Position numbers and translations under genes: made by a program
Shown here: one piece after another, positions 21,337-33,738 of the stretch
How the letters are laid out: every line of letters begins with the position of its first letter
Position numbering within the stretch: position 1 is the first letter of the stretch
The notes under the pieces: generated by a model
The model's database searches: none
Seen by the model: the letters and a program-made list of their open reading frames with translations, nothing else
Told to the model about the DNA's origin: nothing
Assembly (NCBI GenBank): GCA_016584495.1
Contig: WAID01000002.1
Span: 1,054,001-1,118,000, forward strand
DNA length: 64,000 nucleotides
From: Celoporthe dispersa
Taxonomy: Eukaryota > Ascomycota > Sordariomycetes > Diaporthales > Cryphonectriaceae
Direction: 5' to 3'

Positions 21337-24274
21337 ACAGCCGTGTCATACACACAACGCTTGGGAGAGACGCGCAACAGGCTGCGTCCAAGCCAAGGGT
21401 TTAACGACGAATTCTCTGGCAGACGTTGAGCCAGAGACGAAACATTTAGACGCAGGAACAACACGCTGTGGAACACGACGGTCCCTTTGACCAGAGATGA
21501 TCTGGCCCTGGGCCCCCTGGGGTGCACTGCGTGCGGCTGGAGAGAGCACGAGAGCCAACTGGTGTAGCGCAATCTGCCAAAAGCAGTGCACAAAGACCCC
21601 TCTCAAGGGTCCTGACATGTAGGGATAGTCAACTGCAGCCAGCCCCTGCCTACCGCACGGCGACCGGTCTGACAGGTACCCACCTGGCAAGTATGTAAGT
21701 AATCATTGAAAAGGAACCTCGCATTACACCCAAGCTCTGGCCCAGGCCACACTGTCAGGAACGTAGGCTACCGCTGCAGCAGGCTACCAGGTTGGGTCTC
21801 CAAGGTTGCGCGAGGCGTGCATTGCTAGTGCCATCGTCGAACGGTGAGATCAACCTGAGAGGAGATCTGGCACGTGGGAGGACGGCGTAGGCAGGCAGGC
21901 ACCTGGTGGCGGTCCTCTCCTGTTGGTCCTCCCGGAGAAGCCATGTTGAGAGAGAGAGAGAGGAGACATGGCCCATCGTCGGATCTAGCCAGCAAGACAA
22001 ACTCTCCGATATACAATGCTTGACAGTGTGAGTGGGTCAGCACCCTTGAGCACGAGGCATGCCTGCCTGCTACCAAGCAAGAGTAGGTACCACGCAGGGA
22101 GCTGTACTGTACTATGAATATCCAACATCCGGATCCCGGAATTAAATCATGACCAACAGCTCCAGCTGCTGTATTAAGAGCTCACAAGCCCAGGGCTGTT
22201 GGCGTGCGAGGCGGTCAACACGAGGAAGAGGAGGGCACCCGGACCAACTGGAAGATACTGTCCCTCGACGAGATGCGAGCCGGTAAAAACAGGTGACCTT
22301 GTTCATAAGGCTGGCTGTGCCACAGGATCCGACGGCATACCGGCAGAGGAAAAAGGCCTTCCTCCCAACAAAAAGGGTCAGCGAGGAGATGAGCAGCGTT
22401 CGAATTCTTCTAGTGCCACGGGGATTCCAAGGATGAGAGTAGCAGCGGGGCCACCTTGACGGCGGGTTTGAGGCTCTCGACGGCTGCTGCGGGCTCTGAA
22501 GAGCGAGCAGGCGTCCTTGCTGGGCAGATGTGGGACGATGCATGGCTCCTGATCCTACTCGCAATAGAGGCAATCGGAAAAGGATAGGGGGATATGCAAA
22601 AGTCCCTCCTGGTCTCGTTTTGGGCCTAATGGCCAACAGAGGGGAGGAGCAATCCGAGGACGAGGATGAGGCAGAAGGCACAAAGGGCTGCAGGAATTCC
22701 CCACTTTCCCACTTTCTTCTGTGCTCTCTACTTTTCCTCTGCCCTTTCTCCACAGCACAAATCACCGCCAATCCTTCTGCCAACTTGGGCTTTCTCCTCA
22801 CTGCCCTCCACGACGGAGGACCAACGCACACACGTCAACATGTGATTTGATCAAGAATGATTCGATGGTGTGGCTGATGACCACCAGGGGCGGCTGAGCA
22901 GTCAGTCCAGCCAGTGCACGAGGACGGGACTACAGATGCTGTGACCGCGACAGGAAACAAACCCTCCCCCCCCCCCCTTCTCTCGCCCGCCTACACTACC
23001 GTCATGCACCATCTCGATTCTGGAGCAGGCTTGTAAGAGTAACGCCCATTATGCAGCGTGGCCCAATCACCAGCCACGTCGAGGACCCGGGTGAGGATTG
23101 ACAGGGCTTACACCCTCCGCTTTGGGCCACCAACAGCTTCCAGGACTTGGCCCGGAGCCACCCCTCGTGCATACTGTATATTTCAGCTGCATGCACGGGC
23201 GACCCACTGAGGGACCCTGCCACACAACCACCCGCTCTTTGGCGGGATCAAGAGCAGCAGCAACAGGGCAGAGCTTGGGTAGGCGGGCACCTGTAGGATC
23301 CGTCAACCCTACACCCATTCCATCGGCCTGCTTAGCCATTGCAACGCTCAGCTGCGGACACAAGGGCCCCAGGAGCGGCCGTCCCTAAGCAAAGACACGT
23401 CAGTTCAGCAGACTTGCTGATCAACCTCGCCCTCTCCTCCTCTCTCTCTCGCTCGCTCGCTCCCACTCATCGTCCGTTGAGAAGAGGAGATCGCGTGTGA
23501 TTCGACCAGAGCGCACCCGCTCGCGCCCCCCTCCGCCCAGGACAAGACAGCTTGGCACCGTCTCCTTGGGACGACGGTCTGCGGCGCAGCACAAGGCTCC
23601 AGCGAGGACGGGAGGGGCAAAGAGATCTTCTCCAGCCAGGACTCCCTCTCGCCCTGACCGTGGACCTCTCCGCTCGACGAGGGGGAGCAGGAGCTTGGCC
23701 CGTGAGCCTGTGCTGAAACTAAATGCCTGCGAGCTGAATGAGCCTCATCTCCCCTTCCGTCTCCTCTCCAGGGCTCTGGCAGAAAAAGACTAAAGAGAGA
23801 GAGAGACAGGGTAAGAGTGAGAGTGGCTTGTGACTCGGTCTTCCTTGCCGACAGGGACCAACTGACCGTTCCGGACCCGTCGTCTTGATCTATCCCTCCG
23901 CGTCTATTATCCCACCGCGCCTGCAGCGCCAATTATGACGAATTGTCTCTGTCTTCCAGGCATCTATACTTATATAGCCATCTGACTGACCCGCCCTGAG
24001 ACATCTTCTCACCTTGAGCCTCTCTACTGTGTTCTCGATCAGGAAATATCATTCTTTCTCCATTCTGTTTCCGGTTATCCTTTTTTTTTATATACTTTTT
24101 TCGTTTGTTTTCCTTCCCGTCCTACGCTTGTGATACCCTCTCGTTGCAACAAAAGATACTACTTCTCTCTGCTTTGGACCGATCGATATTACAATACCCT
24201 TGATACCACCATCAGCACCACCACCACCACTAGCACTGGCAGCAACCAGGTGTCCACCGCCGACACCCTTCATC
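21337..24274. other. Intergenic between divergent wall-sensor-like and Hsp70-like genes
   Basis: About 2.9 kb serving two divergent promoters. The 300 bp before the Hsp70 start are rich in TCTCTTT and poly-T tracts (24040-24125), typical of a leader. Minus-strand frames at 22142-22831 and 23405-23932 lack motifs and conserved composition, so I take them as chance. Confidence 0.45.
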
Positions 24275-27187
24275 ATGGCTTCTGACCCGAGACCAGACAT
24301 TATCGTCGCGGTCGACTTGGGAACAACCTTCACAGGTATGAAGGAGGGCTTACCTGCCGCCCTGGCTACCCGTCTCCGACCGTGAACCTCCGGAGCTGAC
24401 AATAAGTGCTAGGCGTCGGCTGGGCGCGCCCACAGGCAAAAAATGCCCTCCAGAGCCCCGTGCAGGTCATATACAACTGGCCGGGCTGTTCGACAAGAAA
24501 CGAGCAAAAGGTCCACACATGTCTCGTCTACGGCAAGGATGAGAAGCTCTCGTCATGGGGCTTCCTCTGTGAGGACGACGACCAGCCCGAGGCGCAGCGC
24601 CGCGAGTTCTTCAAGATCTTCCTCGACAAGATGAACCTGCTCGAGGCACAGATCAAGGGTCTGCAGGGCGCCCCCGAGTCGATAGAACAGGCACAGCAGT
24701 TTGTGACCGACTACCTTCACCAGGTCTACGTCCACGTCAAGTCGACAATAGAACACCAGACGGGCGTCGGGCCCTTCACCGGGTGGAACGACCTCGCCGT
24801 CGAGTTCATCTTCAGCGTGCCCACCACGTGGCGGAATTTCGAGGTCATCAACACGTTCAAGACCGCCATCAAGAACGCAGGATTCGGCACCGAGGGCCCA
24901 AAGCATACCTCCACGGTCGAGCTGACAGAGTCCGAGGCCGCAGCTGTGGCCACCATCAAGTCGACTGCCATTCGCTTCCAGAAGGACGACATCTTCCTCA
25001 CCGTGGACGCCGGCGGCGGCACCACGGACTTCGCCCTCATGCAGGTCATGGACGCCCGCGAGCCTTTCCCGACCCTGAAGCAGCTGACACAGGTCGACGG
25101 CGTGGGGATCGGATCCACGCTGATAGACCGGGCATTTCTCGACCTTGTCGAGGACAGGATCTTCCCCTATTCAGACCTGGCGGAACAGCTCCCCCCGGAC
25201 TGCATCGAGAAGCTGGTGCGCAGCGAGAAGTTCAAGACGACCAAGCACAAGTTCGGAGAGAAGGTGTACAACGCGCCGACCTACAGGCTGCCGATGGAGG
25301 GCATGGGCTTCAAGTTCAACCATGAGGGCGCGGGTATCGAATCAGGGCGGTTCTTGGTTACCAAGTAAGAGGCACCACGAGCACACCCGACACCGCCTGT
25401 CCCAAGTATGCTGACGTCCCCGACAGGGAGGAGATGCAGTCGCTCTTTGACCCACATATCAACAGCATGCTGAAGAAGATACGAGAGCAGCTCGACTTTG
25501 TCCAGCTGAAGGCCTTCGGCAACCCACAAGTTGTAAGTCTGGGTCGGGCCCCTTGCTCATGAGACCCTGTTATTCGCTGACCCGTACATACGTAAAGAAT
25601 TATTTGATCCTCTCCGGCGGCCTCGGCAGCTCCGCATACGTGCGCGAACGGCTGCAGGAGGACCTCAAGGAGAATGTCCACCCCAATGCGGCACAGATTC
25701 AGATCATCTCTGCCACGGACCCACAGCTCGTCGTAGTGAAGGGGCTGCTTCTAGACCGCCTCCAGAAGCTGGACACCGGGTCCAAGCCTGTGCTCGTGAC
25801 GCGAAAAGCCAGAGCGAGCTACGGGCTCATGTGCAAGATGAAATACAACCCCGAGATCCACTTCCAGGAGGAGCTGAAGACGGACCCTCTGGATGGACAG
25901 ACGTATGCCATGAGCCAGATTGACTGGCTGATAAAGAAGGTCGGTAGCATCACATGCCCCGAGAAAATGCCGACGCAGAGGCTGACAGAGAGGACCTGAA
26001 GGGCGACGACATCGAACCAAGCGTGCCTATAATATCCAAGTTCAGCCAGAAGATAGAGAAAGGAAGCTCGGTGCGGCACTGGGACTCCGTCGTCGTGATA
26101 TCACACAATGAGCCCGATTTCCTGCCTGTCAGCATGAAGGATGGTAGGTCAAGCAGAGTCCTCGCTGGGCCCAGCCAGAAAATAGGAAAGGCTTGGTAGC
26201 TAACAGAAGATCACCATGACAGCCGGCGCAAAGCAGCTCTGCACGGTCCGCAGTGACCTCTCGGGCGTGGCCGACAGCGAGCTCGACCCGCAGAGGCACT
26301 CGCGTGGCATGTTCTCCCGGAGCAAGAAGTGGTTCAACTGCGACTACGAGGTGCGCGCCACCGTTGGGCCGGCAGATCTCACCTTTGAGCTGTGGCACAA
26401 GGGGCAGAAGCTCTCCTCGGCCCACTCCCCGATCAAGGTCACCTGGGACGAGGACGGCGCGGCCAGCGCGCCCCAGGAGAAGCTGCAGGTCACCTCGGGG
26501 GCGAGCAGCCCAGCGGTCAGCAGCGCGGCGGTGTCTGTGTCTGGTGTGAGCACGGCAGGCCATAGTGAGAACAGGTACGTTGTCCAAAGCCGTGTCCCTC
26601 CTCTCTCCCTCCATATCTGAGTATTGCTACATGTTCCTGACCAGCACTTCGCTACCAGTGCGGTATCTCCCGCGTCTTCCCTGGAGGAAGAAGCAGAAGT
26701 CGCCGCCGCCTTCAAGAAGGCCACCAGGCAGAGGGTGATGTCCGAACCACCCCCAGCCGTGAATATACGACCTCCCTCCCCCGCGGGATCAGACAAGCCC
26801 AAGACACCCGGCGACGCGGGGCCAGCGGAGGCCAGGCCTGCGACTAAGAGAATGATGTCCATCCCGCCGGCCCTGGTGATCGAGCCGCCGTCCCCAATCG
26901 ACGACGCAGACGCACCCGAGCGGCGCAGGCCGGATCGCGCAAGGCGCGTCATGTCGGTGCCGCCGGGCATGATGGGCGGCAGGTCAGCACCAGGACCCCT
27001 CTCGGCGCCTCTGGTGTACAAGGGAAAGACGCCGCTGCGGGTCCCGCCGCGCCTGTCGGGGGACCGAGAGCGCAATATTGACCGCGATCGGTGGTCTGAG
27101 GTGCCGGCGCATTGGCGCCATGCCATCGACCCTCTAAGGTGCCATAGTGTTGATCACCTGCCGCCGCCGGTCTGGCAGACAAAGTGA
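24275..27187 (+). CDS. Hsp70-like ATPase (HSPA12-type) with a repeated Pro-rich tail
   Basis: An actin/Hsp70-fold ATPase of the divergent HSPA12 class common in filamentous fungi; the substrate is unknown. Six exons: 24275-24335, 24413-25364, 25427-25532, 25598-26143, 26223-26574, 26659-27187. About 848 residues. Phosphate-1 loop AVDLGTTFTGVGW (residues about 11-23), phosphate-2 LTVDAGGGTTDFAL (about 215) and the adenosine motif LSGGLGSSAYVRERL (about 377) are all present. The family's C-terminal part follows instead of a normal DnaK peptide-binding domain. The last exon holds three copies of a basic-MS-x-PP unit (QRVMSEPPP, KRMMSIPPA, RRVMSVPPG). One base seems missing near C4 25957-25960: adding one links WLIKK...ITC to ENADAEADREDLKG and makes the length divisible by three. 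A C6 at 25191-25196 is in frame. Confidence 0.85.
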
Positions 27188-28437
27188 GCGAACAAAGCAC
27201 AGGATGAGCAGGCCAGGAAAGAGCAGGTATTGGGCAGTCATGGTCCGGCTAAGAAACTTTAGTGTTCTTCAATCTACTGTCTTTGGTTGAGATGGTATGG
27301 TATAAAATCGGGGTGGAAAAGAAAGAGTGGTTGGTTATAGGCGCATCTCATGCATATTTCCTAATGTCTTTAGCAATTTTTTTTTTGGGAGGGGGCGGAC
27401 CACTATTTGGGAGGCAGGGTCAGTTGGAATTATAATTTAACATCATCACTTGGTAAGCCTAACAAGCGGGGTATTTTGCAAAAAATTAAAATCACCGCAC
27501 TCACTCACTTCCACAAACACGTCCATATTCGCATCGTTCGAAACATCTCAGGTGCTTCCAGACGGCCCCTGACCCTGCTTGCTAAGTCCAGGCCCTCTGC
27601 ATTGAACACGCGGCTCAACGCCGGTCCGAACTTCGTCTTCCCACCTCCGTGTTTCATCTTGGGATGGCAGGCCTGGTGATGAGGGGCGGATCAGACGGTG
27701 ATCTAACGGAGGGTGCTGATGATTTTGGGTTGGTATTTACTTGCCAGTCTCTACTGTCTGGTTGAAGAGAATCGGTCACATAGGTGGTCTGATCCAGTCT
27801 TTAGTGGTGGCGGCGGGGGTGGATGAATGTTGGTGGGTGGCAGCTGGGTTGGTGATCCAGCTGCCCCCCCCCCTACGGGGAAGATTTGGGGTGTAGCCGA
27901 TTAAGTGATGCTGTCGCCACTTTTCATATACGCTCGCTTATACTCCATTTATCATTTCAGGTGCATTTGACTTGTTGAGATTATTTTTTATCACAATTTG
28001 CGTCGCTGGATCACATGCCTCGGGCAGGGCCCACGTAGGACCTTGATGAATTTTTTGGTAGAGACAATTTTGGTGAGATAGATGATGGCAAGGAGAATGG
28101 ATCATATCAGCATATTCTTACTGTTCTGTATCAGGGAGGGGATCAAGGAAAAAACCCGAGTAGGGGGATTACTCCTGGGTCAGGTAGTATTATCATGGGA
28201 ACCACAATTGCTATGACGGCTCCTCTTCACATCTCATTATTCACCAAGATCACAAGAACTGTAGAATTCCCCAAGGATCTATAGTGTCCAAAGTGCATTG
28301 TGTATTGTCCTGAACGATTATACTCTTCATAGAGCCAGAATGGCACAGCCTTTGACCACTCTTCCATCTCCAGCCATGCATATCCGGTACGCCATCCTTC
28401 CTACTTTCTCATCCCCACCAGCACTGCCGGCTAAAAT
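27188..28437. other. Intergenic, convergent 3' flanks
   Basis: About 1.25 kb between tail-to-tail genes. It contains T and C runs but no frame with a motif, no tRNA and no repeat family that I can see. Confidence 0.45.
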
Positions 28438-28962
28438 CTACTCCTTGGCGATAGTGACACCTAGATGCAATGTCAGCCGAGCTCATATGGCATGGTGTAG
28501 AGGATGCATCTACGTACCTCCCTGCTGGACAATAGTGGTGATCTGAGGGACCACAGAAGAATCAATCAGGGTGCTCAGGTCAAAGGTGCCGACGTTCCCG
28601 ATGAGCCCGAGCTGGAGGAGCTCCAGGTTCAGGGTGGACAGGTCGAAGGTGTTGAAGACGCCCAGCTGGCCCAGCTGGAGGAGGACCTGGAGCTGCTGCA
28701 GCTGCAGGATGGCGTTGACGTCGAAGACACCGGAGGTGAAGACGTTGGCGAAGGCCACAGCGTTGAGGTTGTTGCTGATGGCGAGCTGCTGGAAGAGCTC
28801 CAGGTCGACCGAGTTGATCACGTTCAGGTAACCCACGTCCAGGGAGTTGAAGGCCAGGTTGTTGAGGCCGGAGGCGTCGAAGGTGCCTCTCTTTGTGGCC
28901 GGGGCGGCGGCAGCAGTGGAGGCAGCGGCAAGGACGCCGGCGAGGATGGCGGAGCACTTCAT
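28438..28962 (-). CDS. Small secreted Leu/Asn-rich protein
   Basis: 155 residues in two exons (28962-28518 and 28460-28438); the 57-nt intron runs GTACGT...CATCTAG. A signal peptide is evident (MKCSAILAGVLAAASTAAAA) and is followed by a Lys-Arg that may be a Kex2 site (PATKR). The mature part is about 125 residues of Leu, Asn, Gln, Val and Phe in a repeating pattern (for example NAILQLQQLQVLLQLGQLGV and NLELLQLGLIGNVGTFDLS). It has one Cys at most, so it is not a hydrophobin or disulfide-rich effector. The C-terminal exon adds only VTIAKE. The pattern is shared with the gene at 30955-32029. Function is unknown; a cell-wall or surface role would be inference. Confidence 0.8.
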
Positions 28963-30954
28963 CTTGTTTTGTTTGTTGGTTTTGGGGTAGGGTGGAAAGG
29001 AGGATTAGGTGATTACGGAGCACAGCTCAAGTTCTCGGGTGTGTATGTTGGGTATCGAAAAAAGGAGCGGAAGTGAACAGTGAGCACAGCTGTGGGAGAG
29101 AGAGAGAGAAAACCCCGTTAGTCAAGTCCAGTGCCTGCAGGAAGGAAGTGTAGTCGGAAGGTCTACTGCTTACCTCTAGAAGGGAACGAATGTAAACGAA
29201 GACTGGAGAACCGGATGATTGAGTTGAGGTGGGGTGAAAAAGAAGAGTTGGAAATCCGACACTAGGAGACGAGATGCTATATATCAGAAGAGACGGCCAT
29301 GGTGAGCCTCAGACCTTGGGACGGATGAGCGACGAACCGTCTGCCAAGCCATATCAGATGCGAAGGCATATTCGGATGTTGGGTGAAGGAGATTCCCGTG
29401 GTGTGTCAGGTGGCATGGGTGAATGGGATAAACGCCAGGACAAGGGGCCTGCTGGACGACAAGGGAGGGACGGGTATACTTCAGACGAGAGGACTGAGAA
29501 GAGAGACCACAGCCGGCTTACTGTCGGGCCCTCCGCCGCGTACGCACGGGAGCAACATAGTATCAGCCTGCTTCATGGAGCGGAAGGGTCTGCGACCGGC
29601 TGGTAAGGATCCTCGGAAAAGTGGAGGACAGAACCACCAGGGGTTACAGATAACCTTAATGCTCGATAAACTGACCTTATTCTCTCCTCTGGGGCTTGGG
29701 TGTGCAGCCTGAGATACTGTCGTGGTGGCGATATAGACGTAGTGATGCAACCTGTTGCAGAGCTGGAGCTGGTCATTCTGACTGACCACTCAGCAACATG
29801 AAGACGAACGTGCTATACCAAAACCTCCAAGGCACCAGACATGAGATCATCTTGCAGGTAGACACTTTTTCTCTAGTATTAACCAGATTATGCAGACTGT
29901 TTCCACAAAAGGTTTACTCTCTCAACTCAGAGCCGTCACAATTTCTTGATCAAGGTTGCATGGCGTCATGCAAGAGTACGGGAGAGGCGCCGGGACTTGC
30001 GCGGTCGAAAGAGTTGAGGCCAGTGATGTGCGGCTCACCGACCAGATCATCGTTTCGAGTTATGGAAAAAGTATAGTCATGAACAGGCCCAGAAAAAAAC
30101 AACCCCCACCAAGAAAAAACAAGGTCATATGGAAACGTAGAATTCCGAGGAGGAAGACTGTCAGATCGGCTGGGTGAATACGGCACACCTTGCTTTGCTG
30201 TCTCAGTGACAAAAGACAACAGGCAGTGGATCGACAGGGGCGACAAGAGTGCCACCTCGCATTCTCCGCCCAGACGGCCAAGGCTGAGCCTGACATGCCC
30301 GAACCGTCCCTTTATTGGTGCGGAGTGAATTAAGGTGTATTCGGGTGGCAGGGGTTCTTACACGGCCTGGCCCCACGCCGACATTGATTCTCAAGGTTCG
30401 GTTGACTGTTTTGGGACCGAGATCCTCATCTCAAACCGTCGCAGCCACCAAACTAGACGCAAATCATCACTTAAGGCATGAACTTATGGCACGGTAGCTG
30501 CACCTCCTTACTCGCCCGCCCTGGCCACCGCCACCTGATCACTTGCATTAATGAGCTTATCGTAACTAGGAACTGCTGTTCAGCTCGTAACCACGAGACT
30601 GTGGTCAGAGCATTCTGGCCGCAGTGAAATGCATTCATCGTCAGTGTGTGTATGTGTGTGGGCTTAGTGTTGAGATTGCGATATATCGACTAAAAATTCT
30701 ACAATAATTCTATGCAAGACTTTAGGTAGCCTCTGCTGTCATGGACACTCGCAATAAAAAAGAAGTCTCTAGCGGGACAAGCTGAATTTGACATAGTGTC
30801 AAGTCTCAAATTGAATTCGAGCAAGATATTCTGGGGATTATCATCAAAACGCGGAAGCTGGGGTCCAGCACCGAACTTCCATAACTAGCACAGTTCCATC
30901 ACCCTTTTATTCCGTTTACAAAGAAAACTACCTGGAGGAACCTTGCTTTCGATC
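28963..30954. other. Intergenic between the two related secreted-protein genes
   Basis: About 2 kb. Its left part is the promoter of the 28438-28962 gene. A GATATATAG TATA-like element on the minus strand lies at about 29277-29285, some 320 bp from the ATG. A GA repeat is at 29097-29110. The rest holds nothing I can identify. Confidence 0.45.
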
Positions 30955-32029
30955 TCAGTTAGCAGCAGTGTTATTCTGGTTGCTCTGGTTGCTCTGGTTG
31001 CTCTGGTTGCTCTGGTTGCTCTGGTTGCTCTGGCTGTTCTGGCTGTTCTGGCTGTTCTGATTCTATGATTCAGTCAGTCTTTGGTGCCTTGATTTTAATC
31101 CCCCCGCACAAGGCAGGGAGGACAAGCCCCACTCACATTATTGGAATTATCAGCGTTGGCATTGTTGCACAATGGTAAATTCTGAGCTGCGGCGTTGGAG
31201 GCCAGGTTGCATGATCCGCGAGTCTTGCGGATCTTGGCGGATTTCGTCGCCACAACCTCGCGCTTGAGGCCAGCTGGGAAAACATCAGGTCAGTGGCGTG
31301 GCCATCGAGGTTGGGATGGATAGTGTTATGCACGTACCTAGGTTAAAGACATTCCCGTTGCCGTTGAATAGGAGGTTGGATTCGATGAGACTCTGGACGC
31401 CGACTTCGTTGAGGAAACCGAGAGACTCGAGCTGAGCCAGCTGGGCGAGCTCAAGGAACATGTCTGCTTCTTCTTCAATACCGAGGCCGAGAAGGACGTT
31501 CAAGTCGACAGCCTGGGCCAGGCAGAAGCTATCCATAAGCGCCACAATGCCCTCCGCGACGGAAAAAGGATCTTGCAGGTTGATGACCCCAAGATTGTCA
31601 AGGCCCAGATCGGCCAGATTTGCGTCTGCCGCGCTATCACGGAAGAAATGTCAGTGATGCCAACTAGTAGTTATCCTGCACCTTACACCAGTCAACCTAC
31701 TTGACATTGTTGAGGGCGTCAACGTTGATGCAAGCCGCGCCGTTCTCTTGCCCGATCAAAGCATTCGCATCCCCGTTGTTGTTGTTGTTGTTGTTGTTGT
31801 TACCAGAGTTACTGGAAGATGAGAGCGTCGCGTTGCCCACTGCAGTGCTGTTGCCATTGTTCTCTATAGCCGTGGAGTTCGCGTTGTTGTTGCTCACGTC
31901 AGTCGAGTTGCCGCTCTGCGCGCTGGATGCGTCCGTCCCATTGTTCGCGTTTGCGTCTCCCTGGTTGTCATTGCCCTTCTTGGCGAGCGCGATGCCGGCA
32001 CACATGAGAATGAGCGTAGACAACTTCAT
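30955..32029 (-). CDS. Secreted Asn-rich protein with QSN tripeptide repeats
   Basis: 289 residues in four exons: 32029-31701, 31633-31338, 31273-31137, 31062-30955; introns are 67, 64 and 74 nt with GT-AG ends. A signal peptide (MKLSTLILMCAGIALA) is followed by KK and an Asn/Ser/Thr-rich stretch with several N-x-S/T sequons and a poly-Asn run. A Leu-rich middle (LLGLGIEEEADMFLELAQLA and ESLGFLNEVGVQSLIESNLL) comes next, then KREVV, which may be a Kex2 site. The tail is QNS/QSN tripeptides. The Leu-rich middle resembles the mature part of the protein at 28438-28962. Function is unknown. All exon joins keep the frame, so the model is firm. Confidence 0.8.
30974..31060. repeat. 9-bp coding minisatellite (QSN/QNS repeat)
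   Basis: About nine tandem 9-bp units, six of the form ctctggttg and three of ctgttctgg on the plus strand. They encode QSN and QNS tripeptides in the last exon. In-frame unit gain or loss is expected between strains. Confidence 0.9.
31775..31801. repeat. (GTT)n coding microsatellite, poly-Asn
   Basis: About nine GTT units on the plus strand encode the poly-Asn run of the secreted protein on the minus strand. Confidence 0.85.
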
Positions 32030-33738
32030 GGTTGCTGATAATGACCGAGGGTCCTGCCCTGACTGGGAAGAAGGCTAGATAAAATGAGTGCAGTGTGACT
32101 GTCAAGTCTTTATTAAGGTGCTCAGACTATGCGTCATACAAGCCCATATCAAAGAGTGTCTAGAATATTAGTTTAAGGAGTGGAATCTATCCAGGCGTGA
32201 TCAAGGACGTCTGGCATGGGGAGAATCCGGTCAGACCTGGGTACTCTTATAAGTGATATCTTCCTTTCGCCCTTCTCTACCTAACATGAACGGACAGTCC
32301 TAGAACCGGCGACTCTAGCCAGACCTGGTCGCCGTCGATGAAACCCACACAGAGCTCGCCATTGGGAAGCCGTCATCGACTTGACAAGATGAGGCTAGAA
32401 GGTTTCCAAAGTTTACAGGGACAGCAAACACGGCAAGACGGCCTGCCCACTCATCCACCACACCTCGAATTCATTCTGGCCCTCATGTAGCTGAGGACGT
32501 TGAGCGGCATCATGAAACGCAAGGTCGACAGTGCCGGCATATGCAGCGTCCTTACTTCCGACCCAAGATGATGAGATGGCAGGTGCGCGCTCTGACAAAC
32601 AGGAGTTCACCGTGAGATTTTAAGCTTAAAACATGCTGTGAGGTGAGACCAAAGAGCCGTCATCCGAGGGGCTCAGCACCTACCCTTCCGCCAATACCGA
32701 GCTACGGATATATTAAAGAGGAAACGAAACACCTTGGAGGCCGACGACCATGAGCCCTGCCCATGATGGAATAAATACAGTTTATACACCAGATGCCCAC
32801 AGAGGTCCTGCAACCGGAACACAGATCATCCTATGTAGTGGCGCACTAACAAGTCTCGGGCTCCCAGAATTTGGCAGCCAAGCAGGAACCCGTGGCGTTG
32901 GTTGGGATCTACATTCTGATACAGCTCTAAGTATGAAGACGTCCCATCCCAGTGCAGCAGTCAACCATCGGGGATTGGATGTAGTCTGCAAATATGACTG
33001 GCTGTTGTCTGTTTGCTGATGAAAAATTATGAGAAATCTGGCTAATAGATCCTACTCCCAGAGGAAAACGCAAGTACTTACCATGTGGTAGTCTTGGGAA
33101 AATACAATAGTGAGGATACATATGCCATAAATAGATCTATGAAATGTTTATGGCTACATTTAGTAAGTCTCTTGAGTAGCCCTGGAGATGAAAGTCCACG
33201 CAGTTCGGACTCTCCGGACTCACAGCACCTGAACTGATAGCCGCCTTACCGTCTTCCATTGCTGTTATGATAGCTTATATAACGATCTAAGCGCAGAACA
33301 GACGAAAGGGAGACAGGAGGAGAAAGAATAGGCCCTATCGTGAAGATATTCCGGCCAGCTTTTTTTTTTTTGTTCGTGTATTATCCGTGTGAAAGGCAAG
33401 TTGCGTTCCAGGAAAGCAAGGCCAGCCATTCAAGTCAGCCACTATTTTCCTAATCACAACAGGCTTTCTAAAAGTTGATATGACGAGCTCGTTTTGGAAT
33501 AAGCATTAACGCTCGAACGCGTCAACACTAGAGCCTGGACGTAAGCAGTGCAGCCTACGGGCCCTGAATGGGTCCGCACTGCTTCGAGGTATCAGTAAGC
33601 CTCGCAGCTACTGCGGATCTGCCTCTGAGTACTTTACAGCAGCAAATCCGCTACAGAGAATGATGCTGTTCTGATTTCTTGCACCTGCGCAGATTCGCCC
33701 AGGTTATAAGGTGTCAACGAGCAAGAGGCGCAGCAGAT
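32030..33738. other. Intergenic, divergent promoters
   Basis: About 1.7 kb between divergent starts. It includes a T run near 33360. No frame shows a domain or codon pattern like the neighbours. I see no tRNA or repeat. Confidence 0.45.

Noticed and set aside
20840..21490. 216-codon acidic open frame on the plus strand
   Set aside because: Antisense shadow of the Ser/Thr-rich wall-sensor-like gene.
22142..22831. 229-codon open frame on the minus strand
   Set aside because: No domain, mixed low-complexity composition, and no conserved-looking block. It lies in a divergent promoter region.
26575..26658. Alternative 3' splice site at 26644 in the Hsp70-like gene
   Set aside because: Using CCAG at 26641-26644 puts the last exon out of frame. 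The AG at 26657-26658 keeps it.
30974..31060. Possible CRISPR-like array
   Set aside because: The 9-bp units have no spacers and are in-frame codons of a eukaryotic secreted protein.
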